Assembly: GCA_003132865.1 (NCBI GenBank)
Contig: PKYZ01000228.1
Location: 3,017 to 20,016, forward strand
Length of the DNA: 17,000 nucleotides
Direction: 5' to 3'
Source of the DNA: Bryobacterales bacterium
GTDB lineage: Bacteria > Acidobacteriota > Terriglobia > Bryobacterales > Bryobacteraceae
Part shown: piece by piece, positions 1 through 6,946 of the stretch
Numbering within the stretch: position 1 is the first letter of the stretch
Layout: each line of letters opens with the position of its first letter
Position numbers and translations under genes: made by a program
Notes under the pieces: model-generated
What the model saw: the letters and a program-made list of their open reading frames with translations, nothing else
Databases searched by the model: none
What the model was told of the DNA's origin: nothing

Positions 1-20
1 GGACTGGAGTCCTGCCCCAC
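1..20 (+). repeat. Short hairpin followed by TGCCCCAC, possible dispersed intergenic element
   Basis: GGACT (1-5) pairs with AGTCC (8-12) and is followed directly by TGCCCCAC (13-20). A second small inverted repeat, GACT-GCAC-AGTC, follows at 23-34. The 'stem, then TGCCCCAC' layout recurs on the minus strand at 15000-14974, so this may be the edge of a dispersed REP-like element cut by the window start. The 2-nt loop means the first two-sided match may be a degraded or DNA-level palindrome rather than an RNA hairpin. In one frame a stop falls at 41-43, so the tail of an upstream gene could also lie here; I cannot tell which. Confidence 0.35.
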
Positions 21-56
21 TGGACTGCACAGTCATCTATTGACAGGTTCTTAGCC

Positions 57-812
57 GTGGCGCGCCAGAAACTCGGCCAACATTTCCTGATTCGCGGCGC
101 GGTTCTCGAACGTATCGCGCGCGCCGCATGTCCCGATCGGGAGCCGCTCGTCGTCGAGATCGGTCCCGGCCGGGGCGCTCTCACTACGCACCTGCTGGCT
201 CGCGCGGATCGCGTCATCGCCGTCGAAATCGATCGCTATCTGGCGCAAAGACTCGCGCAGACGCACGCCGAGGATCGCCGGCTGGAAGTGGTCGAGGCCA
301 ACGCATTGCAGATCGATCTCGGCCAATGGGGACCGGCGGTGATTACGGGCAACCTTCCTTACTACGCCGCCACAGCCATACTGGATCGGGTGATGGGTCT
401 CGGCCCGATTGTGCGGCGCGGCGTGTTCCTGGCGCAGAAGGAAGTGGCCGAGCGCATCACCGCGTCTCCAGGCAGCCGCGACTATGGATACCTCAGCGTG
501 TCCATGCAATTGTCCGCCGATATCGAGTTGTTGTTCGAAGTGAAGCCGGCCGCCTTCCATCCGCCGCCCAAGGTGGATTCGGCCGTACTGCGCTTCGAGT
601 CGCACGACCGCGCCGCCGAGTTGGGCATCGCAGACCGGCCGGACTTTCTCCGTTTCGTAGCGCTTTGTTTCCGGCAGAAGCGCAAAACCCTGCGCAACAA
701 CCTGGCCGCCCAATATGGCGCTGCAGTGGACGGTTGGCCGGAGGCTGCGCTGCGCGCCGAACAGATCGGCATTCCGGCGTTTGCCGCCATGTACCGCCGT
801 CTTGTAACCTAA
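57..812 (+). CDS. rsmA: 16S rRNA (adenine1518-N6/adenine1519-N6)-dimethyltransferase RsmA/KsgA
   Basis: This enzyme transfers four methyl groups from S-adenosylmethionine to two adjacent adenines in the 3' helix 45 loop of 16S rRNA, a late checkpoint in small-subunit assembly in the cytoplasm. The family motifs are all present and in order: LGQHFL (residues 6-11), the SAM-binding EIGPGRGALT (34-43), the catalytic NLPY (99-102), FHPPPKVDS (167-175) and RQKRKTLRNNL (206-216). At 251 residues it is slightly short but complete for the family. The GTG at 57 is chosen because the protein then begins MARQKLGQHFL, as the family does. No clear ribosome binding site precedes it and the frame stays open to the window edge. 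The next gene starts 15 nt downstream, so the two are probably co-transcribed. Confidence 0.96.
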   Translation: MARQKLGQHFLIRGAVLERIARAACPDREPLVVEIGPGRGALTTHLLARADRVIAVEIDRYLAQRLAQTHAEDRRLEVVEANALQIDLGQWGPAVITGNLPYYAATAILDRVMGLGPIVRRGVFLAQKEVAERITASPGSRDYGYLSVSMQLSADIELLFEVKPAAFHPPPKVDSAVLRFESHDRAAELGIADRPDFLRFVALCFRQKRKTLRNNLAAQYGAAVDGWPEAALRAEQIGIPAFAAMYRRLVT

Positions 813-827
813 CCCCTGAGGTGACGT

Positions 828-1697
828 ATGAAGCCGAACGTTTTCCCGGTCGCCGCGATCGGTTTGGCAGGCATCGCGCTGCTTTCCTCGCAGATGGCCT
901 CACAGATGGCCGCGCAGATACAAGAGGCCGCGCCCGCGCCCGTGCCCAAAGTCCCGATGGTGGTGAGGGAGCAGATTAAGGAAGGCCGTGAGGCCGCGCA
1001 CGCCAAGGCCGAAGAAGCCTGGCCCCGCATCTTTTCAAAGGGGAACGTGACTACGCATTACGTGGGGATGACCGCGGAATCGGGGCCCTCGGAGGCCTGG
1101 TTTCTGGAGCCATACGACTCGTTTGGCGGCATGGAGAAGGCGCGCGCGGAGATCGAACAATCGCCGCTCGCAGCCGATTTGGAAGTGGCAAATGTGCAAG
1201 ACGGCGAACTGCGCACCGGCTCGCGCACCCTGCTGGCGGTCTACCGCGGCGACCTCAGCTTTCACCCGGCGGAGGCGATGTCGTCGTTGCCGAAGTGCCG
1301 GCATATGGGGGTGACCGTGCTTCGCATCAAGTATGGCCATGACGCGGACCTGGCGCAGATCGCCAAGCTGCTGATCGATGGCGACGAGAAGTCTAACTCC
1401 GACCAGCCGGTCCTCACTTACCAAGCGATCTCGGGCGGCCCGTCGGGAACGTATCTGATCTTCTCGCCGATGGACTCGCTGGCGCACATGGACGCGGCCC
1501 CGGCCCGCCTGGCGGCCGCGCGGCAGGCCATGGGGGAGCGCAACCGGCAGCGTCTCGATGCGCTTGCCCCGGAGGTGGTGCAGTCGACCGAGAGCCTGCT
1601 GTTCGCTTTCAATCCACGGATGAGCTACGTCTCGAAGGAGTTCGCGGCGGGAGATCCGGAGTTTTGGAATCCCAAACCGGCCAGCGCCAAACCGTGA
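828..1697 (+). CDS. Secreted protein of unknown function, possible duplicated NIPSNAP/dimeric alpha-beta-barrel fold
   Basis: I do not recognise a characterised family with certainty. The 289-residue product begins with a Sec-type signal (positive MKPN, hydrophobic VAAIGLAGIALL, then small residues), so it is likely exported. The mature part has two stretches of similar layout: THYVGMTAESGPSEAWFLEPYDS around residues 75-100 (quoted in part as a motif, with helix KARAEIEQ after it), and a later TYQAISGGPSGTYLIFSPMDS-type segment around 198-220 followed by another amphipathic helix. The pattern 'beta strand, G, strand with W/Y and F, then PxDS, then helix' resembles NIPSNAP or ABM-like ferredoxin folds in duplicate; that assignment is inference. 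The start is supported by GAGG at 818-821, six bases before the ATG. The stop lies one base from the stop of the convergent oxidoreductase gene. Confidence 0.85.
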   Translation: MKPNVFPVAAIGLAGIALLSSQMASQMAAQIQEAAPAPVPKVPMVVREQIKEGREAAHAKAEEAWPRIFSKGNVTTHYVGMTAESGPSEAWFLEPYDSFGGMEKARAEIEQSPLAADLEVANVQDGELRTGSRTLLAVYRGDLSFHPAEAMSSLPKCRHMGVTVLRIKYGHDADLAQIAKLLIDGDEKSNSDQPVLTYQAISGGPSGTYLIFSPMDSLAHMDAAPARLAAARQAMGERNRQRLDALAPEVVQSTESLLFAFNPRMSYVSKEFAAGDPEFWNPKPASAKP

Positions 1698-1698
1698 T

Positions 1699-2928
1699 TC
1701 ACCAGCGCAGCTTCAGGTTCGCTTCGAACTTCTCGTCGGAACGCAGCAGCTCTTCCCAAGTAATGGTTCCGTTCTGGTAGGCGGCGTTGCGGCCTAGAAT
1801 CGCGGTCAGGTTGCTCTCCACGGCCTGTTCCGCGTTGTTCAGCAGCTTGCCGGTTTGGATGCTATCGATGAACGCCTTGACGTTGTTGATGGCGCCCTGC
1901 TTGAAGGTATCGTCCTTCTCCGCGCCGAGCCAGGCGTTTTCGCCGGTGATGCGCACCAGGCCGCCGTAGTGCGCATCGACAGCGCCTTTGATACCGAAGC
2001 AGCGCACGCAAAGATCGCTGAAACTGTTGGTCAACTGGTTCGAGCTGAAATCCGCCTGCACGCCGTTGGGGTACTGGAAGGTAACCAGGAAATGGTCGTA
2101 GGCGTCTCCGGTGTCGAAGGGCGTGCCGCTCCAGTCCGTGCGACCGCCCGTGCCGTGCGCCGCGATGGGATGCCCTGCGAGGAACCAGTTGGCCAGGTCG
2201 ATCACGTGGATATTCTGCTCGACGATGATATCGCCGCCTAAGACGCGATCCATGTAGAAATTCAGGATGCGCGCCTGGCCGGGATCCATGCCGGGTTTCG
2301 ACTTATCGGGCGCGGGCCTGCCGGCATAGTAGAATACCTGGGCAAAGACGGGCTTGCCGATATCGCCGCGCTGCAGGCGCGCCGCCGCATCCTGGAACAC
2401 GGGCTGTGAGCGCGTCTGGAAGTCCACAAGGAAGCTGCGTTTGCCTTGGGCGCGTTTACCGCTTTCAAGGATGCTGCGGCAGCCAGGCACATCCACCGCC
2501 ACCGGCTTGGCCAGATAGACGTGTTTGCCGGCGTCCACCGCGGCGCGCGCCTGCTCGGGATGGAAATAGGGCGGCGTCTCGATGGCCACCGCGTCCAGTT
2601 TGGATTCGACGAGTTCGCGATAGGCTTCCGGCCCGTAATAGGTGCGCGAGGGATCCACTTTGAAGCTGGATTGCGTGGCATCCAGGCGCTCGCGAATAAC
2701 ATCGGCCAGGGCCACGATGCGCGCGCCGGCGAACTCCGGAAAGAACGCGCCGATCCAGTTGCCGCGGCCACCGCAACCGATCAGTCCCACTTCGACGGCC
2801 GAATTGGCCTCGGTTCCGAACACCGTCTTCGGCTTGAGCAGGAGCACTCCGGCGGCGGTTTTAAAGAAGTCGCGGCGCGCCGGTTGCGAGGGAAACTGCG
2901 AGGAAAGCCGCGTGGAATCTGCTTGCAT
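1699..2928 (-). CDS. Tat-exported Gfo/Idh/MocA-family NAD(P)-dependent oxidoreductase
   Basis: The 409-residue product is a Gfo/Idh/MocA sugar or cyclitol dehydrogenase-type protein. It carries a twin-arginine signal, ARRDFFKTAAG (RR at residues 18-19), the Rossmann motif GLIGCGGRG (48-56), ETPPYFHPEQA at the nucleotide site, HVYLAKPVAVDV (K141, the family's usual EKP lysine in an AKP context), and a GGDIIVEQNIHVIDLANW segment near residue 235 that corresponds to the catalytic/substrate region with its histidine. Export of a folded, cofactor-loaded dehydrogenase by Tat is common in acidobacterial and planctomycete members. Start choice is firm: GGAGG sits five bases before the ATG on the minus strand. 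The substrate cannot be read from sequence. It is transcribed alone, divergently from the FG-GAP gene, and shares the 370-bp control region with it. Confidence 0.93.
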   Translation of the reverse strand: MQADSTRLSSQFPSQPARRDFFKTAAGVLLLKPKTVFGTEANSAVEVGLIGCGGRGNWIGAFFPEFAGARIVALADVIRERLDATQSSFKVDPSRTYYGPEAYRELVESKLDAVAIETPPYFHPEQARAAVDAGKHVYLAKPVAVDVPGCRSILESGKRAQGKRSFLVDFQTRSQPVFQDAAARLQRGDIGKPVFAQVFYYAGRPAPDKSKPGMDPGQARILNFYMDRVLGGDIIVEQNIHVIDLANWFLAGHPIAAHGTGGRTDWSGTPFDTGDAYDHFLVTFQYPNGVQADFSSNQLTNSFSDLCVRCFGIKGAVDAHYGGLVRITGENAWLGAEKDDTFKQGAINNVKAFIDSIQTGKLLNNAEQAVESNLTAILGRNAAYQNGTITWEELLRSDEKFEANLKLRW

Positions 2929-2958
2929 AAAAGCCTCCAGCGGTAGTTTATCGCATAT

Positions 2959-3010
2959 CGGATCTTCTTATTTGGAAGGCGTCACTATGCGTGATGAATA
3001 ATAAGATCTG
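2959..3010. promoter_or_regulatory. Imperfect inverted repeat, candidate operator or cruciform in the divergent control region
   Basis: GATCTTCTTATT (2961-2972) is the inverted partner of AATAATAAGATC (2997-3008), matching at 11 of 12 positions. The arms extend outward by one G-T and one C-G pair to 2959 and 3010. The 24-nt middle contains a further TCAC/GTGA pair (2982-2985, 2991-2994). The right arm ends nine bases before the -35 box of the promoter at 3019. The AT-rich arms stand out against GC-rich flanks. A dimeric regulator site controlling both divergent genes is the simplest reading; a transcription-insulating hairpin is the alternative. Neither is demonstrated. Confidence 0.55.
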
Positions 3011-3018
3011 AATACCCG

Positions 3019-3047
3019 TTGACTTGCCCGAGCCGCCGGTGTATGAT
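3019..3047 (+). promoter_or_regulatory. Near-consensus sigma70 promoter for the FG-GAP/radical-SAM unit
   Basis: TTGACT (3019-3024) and TATGAT (3042-3047) are separated by exactly 17 bases; each box has one mismatch to the TTGACA/TATAAT consensus. Transcription would start near 3054, giving a 5' leader of about 245 nt before the ATG at 3299. It is the clearest promoter in the window. Confidence 0.7.
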
Positions 3048-3053
3048 TAATGG

Positions 3054-3298
3054 GATTCGATTTCCGCCGCAACCGGCGAACGGAACGTGGTTGCGCCGGT
3101 GGCGACGGACCAATCGAATACCGGAGGAGTGGCGCATCCGGATTGATCGCCTCGGAGCTGATGGCCCCCCTGAGCGGAAGCGGGCTGGCCGCCGTAGCGC
3201 AACAGGCGATGGCGGATTATAACCCTTACATCACCGACACCCTGGGGGCGGACCAACAGCCTCCTTGTACCTCGTAGCCGGTACTGTGGAGATAAACC
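3054..3298 (+). promoter_or_regulatory. Long structured 5' leader of the FG-GAP gene
   Basis: If transcription starts near 3054, the leader can form ACCGGCG (3072-3078) with CGCCGGT (3094-3100), a perfect 7-bp stem with a 15-nt loop. CAACC (3070-3074) could instead pair with GGTTG (3089-3093), and these two pairings exclude one another. A further CCGGA/TCCGG pair lies at 3121-3125 and 3137-3141. It does not match any riboswitch consensus I know. A short ORF occupies its 3' half. Regulation by alternative structures is possible but unproven. Confidence 0.3.
3161..3277 (+). CDS. Possible 38-codon ORF upstream of the FG-GAP gene
   Basis: An ATG at 3161 opens a 38-residue frame ending at TAG 3275-3277, 21 nt before the FG-GAP start. 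The peptide begins MAPLSGSGLAAVAQQ, continues AMADYNPYITDTLGA and ends DQQPPCTS with a single near-terminal cysteine. GGAG at 3154-3157 is only three bases from the ATG, so initiation would be weak. The frame is open further upstream to about 3050, but those codons lie in or before the predicted transcription start. It could be a leader peptide, a small secreted or modified peptide beside the radical-SAM gene, or chance. I recognise no family. Confidence 0.25.
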   Translation: MAPLSGSGLAAVAQQAMADYNPYITDTLGADQQPPCTS

Positions 3299-5464
3299 AT
3301 GAGCATTTCTTGCGTGGCAACTAGCGCACCGGCCCGAATCGCCATCGCCGCCTGCCTCTTCCTGGTCCTGCCGTCGCTGGCAGCCCAGACACCCAACTTC
3401 GCCGCCAGGCGCGACTACTATCTCGGGGGCTTCCCCCAGGTGGTCGCTCTCGGTGACTTCAATGGCGATGGAATCCTCGACTTCGTGACCGAGCAAGAGC
3501 GCGTCTATTTCGGCAACGGCGACGGCACATTTCGGCCTGGGCCGACCGGCTGGGGCGGCAGCCAAGTCGGCATTGCCGTGGCCGACTTCGACGGCGACGG
3601 CAAGCTCGACCTCGCATGGGTTGACGGCGTAGGCGCCTACGTCGCGGTCGCCTTCGGCAATGGAGACGGGAGCTTCGCTGCACCCGTCTTCCTCCCCCTG
3701 AACTTCGCAGGCGGCGCCGTCGCCGTCGCCGATCTGAACGGCGACGGCAAACCCGACATCGTGGCGGGCACCGCCACCTCGAGCGGGTTTGGCAATGGCG
3801 TATCGGTGATCCTGAATCTGGGCGGCCGGAATTTCGGCAACGCCACGGTCTACCTTTCCTCGCAAGAGATTTATGCCGTTGCCATAGCGGACCTGAACCA
3901 GGACGGCATCCCGGATATCGCCGCCGCCGTCCTGTCGGGCGTTACCCTCCTGAAGGGCAATGGCGACGGGACCTTCACGCCGGGAAATACTCTCGCTCTA
4001 CCCCACCCAGCCGGCACTATCGTGTTGGCGGACCTGAACCACGACGGTCTGATCGACGTAGTTACCGCGGGCGGCTGGCTCTACTATACTCCCTCCGTCA
4101 CGGTGTTCCTAGCTACGGGAGGGGGAGCGTTCGGCACACCGACGAGCATCTCTTACCCGAAAGGGACATTCGCCATAGCCGTCGGTGACGTCAACCAGGA
4201 TGGCTACCCCGATTTGGTAGTCGCTACCGCCAACACTGTCGAGCTTGCCCTGCTGCTCAACAAAGGCAACGGCACCTTCGTGGCTGGACGCACCTACACG
4301 GGTGCCGGCGAAGTGGGCCTGGTGCTGGCGCCGCTTCGTAAGCCCGGCCTGCTGGATATCGTGGCGGCGGGCTTCGGCAGCGGCATGGTCTCGGTGCTGC
4401 TGAACCAAGGCAAGGGCACCTACCAGGATGGGCTGCATCTGCCTTATCCATCCGGAACGGGACCGCCGGCCACGGCCGATTTTAATGGCGACGGGCATCC
4501 CGACGTGGCCATAACTACGGGCAATGGCGTCTCCATCCTGCTGGGCACCGGAAAGCAGGCCAGCCCCTTCACGGCGGGCGCCAGCATCTCTCTGGCCGCA
4601 TACCAGACCATCGCCGGAGATTTCAATGGCGACGGACATCAAGATCTGGCCGTGGCTCTGACCAACGGGGAGATTGCGGTGTTGCTGGGCCACGGGGATG
4701 GCACCTTTGGGTCGCCGATCATCACCACGACTGGAAACACTACCGGCTTCTACATCTTCGCCGCGGATTTCAATGGGGATCACAAACTGGACCTGGTGAC
4801 TACAGCCAACCAGATCTTGTTTGGCAACGGGGACGGCACGTTTCAATCCCCACGCGCCCTGCTACCGGCGAACTGGCCGTTCCCGACGATGGGGCCTCTG
4901 TTGTGGATGGCGCCGGCCGACCTCAACGGCGATGGCAAAACCGACCTGGCGATTGCGGAAGGCGGTGGGACCCAGCATTTAGTCGTCCTGATCAACGCCG
5001 GAGGTGGAGTCTTCCGCACGCCAAACACGTACCTGTTCTATGGAGATACCATACAGCCCCAGATTGCGGTCGCGGATTTCAATGGAGACGGCCACCCCGA
5101 CATCGTCATATCGGCGGCGCAACAAGGCTTCTACCTCTTCCTGGGAAACGGGGACGGCACCTTCCAGCTCTCGACGGTTATCCCCGGCCCGTATATCGAC
5201 ACCGGGTTCGTGGGCATCGTCACAGGCGACTTCAACGGCGATGGAAAGCAGGATGTAGCCCTTTCCACGGACGATTTCTGCGGCGTGGAGGTCTTCTCCG
5301 GCAACGGGGATGGCACCTTCCAGGCGCCTATGTACTTCGGGACCGGCTTGTACTCAACCTTTTTAGTCGCCGGAGAATTCCAGGGACAGCCTAAGCGCTA
5401 CAAGCCGGACCTGGTAGTGGCCACCGACAGCGGGATTGACATACTGCTGAACAGAACGCGATAG
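3299..5464 (+). CDS. Secreted FG-GAP/VCBS-repeat protein, two predicted seven-bladed beta-propellers
   Basis: The 721-residue product has a Sec signal (ARIAIAACLFLVLPSLAAQ, residues 12-30) and then 14 FG-GAP units spaced about 49 residues apart from residue 52 to the end. Twelve carry the calcium-binding Dx[ND]xDGxxD loop, for example GDFNGDGILD (52-61). The 7th (APLRKPGLLDIV, near 344) and 14th (GEFQGQPKRYKPDLV, from 692) have lost it. Most units also contain the G(N/K)GDGTF signature. Fourteen repeats with the 7th and 14th degenerate fit two tandem seven-bladed integrin-alpha-like propellers. Such proteins are extracellular calcium-dependent binding modules; the ligand is unknown and no enzymatic domain is seen. 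GGAG at 3288-3291, seven bases before ATG 3299, fixes the start. The radical-SAM gene begins 12 nt downstream. Confidence 0.93.
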   Translation: MSISCVATSAPARIAIAACLFLVLPSLAAQTPNFAARRDYYLGGFPQVVALGDFNGDGILDFVTEQERVYFGNGDGTFRPGPTGWGGSQVGIAVADFDGDGKLDLAWVDGVGAYVAVAFGNGDGSFAAPVFLPLNFAGGAVAVADLNGDGKPDIVAGTATSSGFGNGVSVILNLGGRNFGNATVYLSSQEIYAVAIADLNQDGIPDIAAAVLSGVTLLKGNGDGTFTPGNTLALPHPAGTIVLADLNHDGLIDVVTAGGWLYYTPSVTVFLATGGGAFGTPTSISYPKGTFAIAVGDVNQDGYPDLVVATANTVELALLLNKGNGTFVAGRTYTGAGEVGLVLAPLRKPGLLDIVAAGFGSGMVSVLLNQGKGTYQDGLHLPYPSGTGPPATADFNGDGHPDVAITTGNGVSILLGTGKQASPFTAGASISLAAYQTIAGDFNGDGHQDLAVALTNGEIAVLLGHGDGTFGSPIITTTGNTTGFYIFAADFNGDHKLDLVTTANQILFGNGDGTFQSPRALLPANWPFPTMGPLLWMAPADLNGDGKTDLAIAEGGGTQHLVVLINAGGGVFRTPNTYLFYGDTIQPQIAVADFNGDGHPDIVISAAQQGFYLFLGNGDGTFQLSTVIPGPYIDTGFVGIVTGDFNGDGKQDVALSTDDFCGVEVFSGNGDGTFQAPMYFGTGLYSTFLVAGEFQGQPKRYKPDLVVATDSGIDILLNRTR

Positions 5465-5476
5465 CTTTGCTTTGTT

Positions 5477-6430
5477 GTGACTGCGATGACACAGCTAACG
5501 CCCACGCCCTCCGAAAGCGCCGCGCCCCGCGATAGGACTTCGCCTAAAGCTTTTTACGTGATGGCGAAGCCCGCGGGCGCGCGGTGCAACTTGAATTGCG
5601 ACTATTGTTTCTTCCTGGCGAAGGAATCGTTATACCCGGGCAGTAGCTTCCGCATGTCCGCCGAGGTGATGGAGAGTTACATTCGGCAGACCATCGAGGC
5701 CCATTCCGTCCCCGAAATCACGATTGCCTGGCAAGGCGGCGAGCCTACGCTCATGGGCCTCGACTTCTACCGGCTGACGGTGAAAACAGCGGAGCGTTAC
5801 CGTAAGCCGGGCGTAACCATCCGCCACTCCATTCAAACCAACGGCATCCTGCTGGATGACGAGTGGTGCGCATTCCTGCGCAGAAACCGGTTCCTGGTGG
5901 GCATTAGCCTGGATGGCCCGCGCGACATGCACGACGCATACCGGCGGGACAAAGCCGGCCAAGGCACGTTCGAAAGGGTCGTGAAGGCGGTTCGCCTGAT
6001 GCAGCGGCACAAGGTAGACTTCAACGTGCTTTGTGCCGTCCACGCCGCCAACAGCGAAAATCCGCTGGCTGTGTATCGATTCCTCCGGGACGAGTTGGGA
6101 GCGCGCTACTATCAATTCCTCCCGATCGTCGAACGTGCCAACGGCGATCAGGTGACGGAGCGGTCCGTGAAGCCGGAATCGGACGGCCGCTTTCTGATCG
6201 GGATCTTCGATGAGTGGGTGCGCCGTGACGTTGGGCGCGTCTATGTCCAGCTCTTCGACGCGATGCTGGCGTCGCGGTGTTGGGACAGTCGTCCCTGTGC
6301 ATGTTCTGTGAGACGTGCGGGGTGGCGCCGGTGGTGGAGCACAATGGCGACCTTTACTCTTGCGACCATTTCGTCGAACCGAAGCACCTGTTGGGGAACA
6401 TACTTCACACGCCCCTCGCGGAGATGCTGA
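5477..6430 (+). CDS. Anaerobic sulfatase-maturase-like radical SAM protein, N-terminal part of a frameshifted gene
   Basis: The first half encodes the radical-SAM core of an anSME-type enzyme, which oxidises a cysteine or serine of a target (classically a sulfatase) to formylglycine without oxygen. CNLNCDYC gives the CX3CX2C cluster ligands (C37, C41, C44); WQGGEPTL (85-92) is the SAM-binding GGEP motif; SIQTNGILLD and GISLDGP follow as in the family. Homology stops near residue 265 (position about 6270): the rest of this frame to 6430 is arginine/serine-rich out-of-frame sequence, while the family reading resumes in another frame at about 6277. GTG 5477 or the in-frame ATG 5486 can be the start; neither has a good ribosome binding site. 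It lies 12 nt after the FG-GAP gene. No sulfatase is in the window, so the substrate is open. Confidence 0.85.
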   Translation: MTAMTQLTPTPSESAAPRDRTSPKAFYVMAKPAGARCNLNCDYCFFLAKESLYPGSSFRMSAEVMESYIRQTIEAHSVPEITIAWQGGEPTLMGLDFYRLTVKTAERYRKPGVTIRHSIQTNGILLDDEWCAFLRRNRFLVGISLDGPRDMHDAYRRDKAGQGTFERVVKAVRLMQRHKVDFNVLCAVHAANSENPLAVYRFLRDELGARYYQFLPIVERANGDQVTERSVKPESDGRFLIGIFDEWVRRDVGRVYVQLFDAMLASRCWDSRPCACSVRRAGWRRWWSTMATFTLATISSNRSTCWGTYFTRPSRRC

Positions 6431-6819
6431 GCTCCGATCGACAACGGAGCTTCGGAGAGAACAAGCGCGACACACTGCCGCGCCTCTGCCGCGAGTGCGC
6501 TTTCCTGTTTGAATGCTGGGGAGAGTGCCCCAAGAACCGTTTTCTTAGGGCGCCTGGCGGCGAGGGCGGATTGAATTATCTCTGCGCCGGATTGAAGGCC
6601 TGGTTCGGGCACGTTGACCCGTACATGGAAGCCATGGCCGCCCTTCTGCGCCAGGGTCGCGCGGCGAGCGACATTATGAGTCTCGGGCGCCGCGAAACTC
6701 CGCGACGCGTGACGCCGAACGGCCGGGTTGGGCGGAACGACCTCTGCCCTTGCGGCAGCGGGCGCAAGTACAAGAGGTGTTGCGCCGGCGACGAACTGAT
6801 CCGCGGACCCAGCTGCTAA
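6277..6819 (+). CDS. Anaerobic sulfatase-maturase-like protein, C-terminal SPASM and SEC-C part of the frameshifted gene
   Basis: This frame continues the preceding radical-SAM protein. Counting from the GTG at 6277, cysteines 8, 14 and 29 (CX5CX14C) and 71, 74, 80, 84 and 103 (CX2CX5CX3CX18C) match the eight-cysteine SPASM pattern of anSME enzymes, which bind two auxiliary 4Fe-4S clusters. EHNGDLYSCDHFVEP and GLNYLCAG are further family landmarks. After a short linker the chain ends with a SEC-C zinc-binding motif, NDLCPCGSGRKYKRCC (residues 154-169). The GTG is not a likely natural start, because the fold begins in the upstream frame; one lost base or two gained bases near 6265-6285 would explain the split. 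Everything after the shift is intact, so the lesion is either recent or a sequencing error. Confidence 0.85.
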   Translation: MLGQSSLCMFCETCGVAPVVEHNGDLYSCDHFVEPKHLLGNILHTPLAEMLSSDRQRSFGENKRDTLPRLCRECAFLFECWGECPKNRFLRAPGGEGGLNYLCAGLKAWFGHVDPYMEAMAALLRQGRAASDIMSLGRRETPRRVTPNGRVGRNDLCPCGSGRKYKRCCAGDELIRGPSC

Positions 6820-6900
6820 GGACGTCCCTGATAGTGGGCGGCACATCCCGTGCAAGAGCCCAACTCCCATCACCCAACACACCGCGGGTGAAGCTCGCCT

Positions 6901-6946
6901 GAATACTAGCGGCTTCTACATATTGGCCGGGGATTTCAATTGGGGG
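6901..6946 (+). pseudogene. Relic of an FG-GAP repeat coding sequence
   Basis: The stretch from about 6901 aligns with 4738-4780 inside the FG-GAP gene. Shared blocks include CGGCTTCTACAT and GGATTTCAAT, with only scattered substitutions and one extra T. In the parent it encodes TTGFYIFAADFNGD; here an early stop codon (TAG in place of ACC) and the added base break the frame. It sits in the 166-nt gap between the maturase and the next operon, about 2.1 kb from its match. It looks like the decayed remnant of a duplicated or second FG-GAP gene. Confidence 0.55.

Noticed and set aside
40..45. TTGACA just before rsmA as a -35 box
   Set aside because: It lies 11 bases from the start codon, leaving no room for a -10 box and transcription start upstream of the gene.
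3047..3865. 272-codon minus-strand frame over the leader and start of the FG-GAP gene
   Set aside because: It mirrors the Asp/Gly repeats of the FG-GAP gene and has no family features; a shadow frame.
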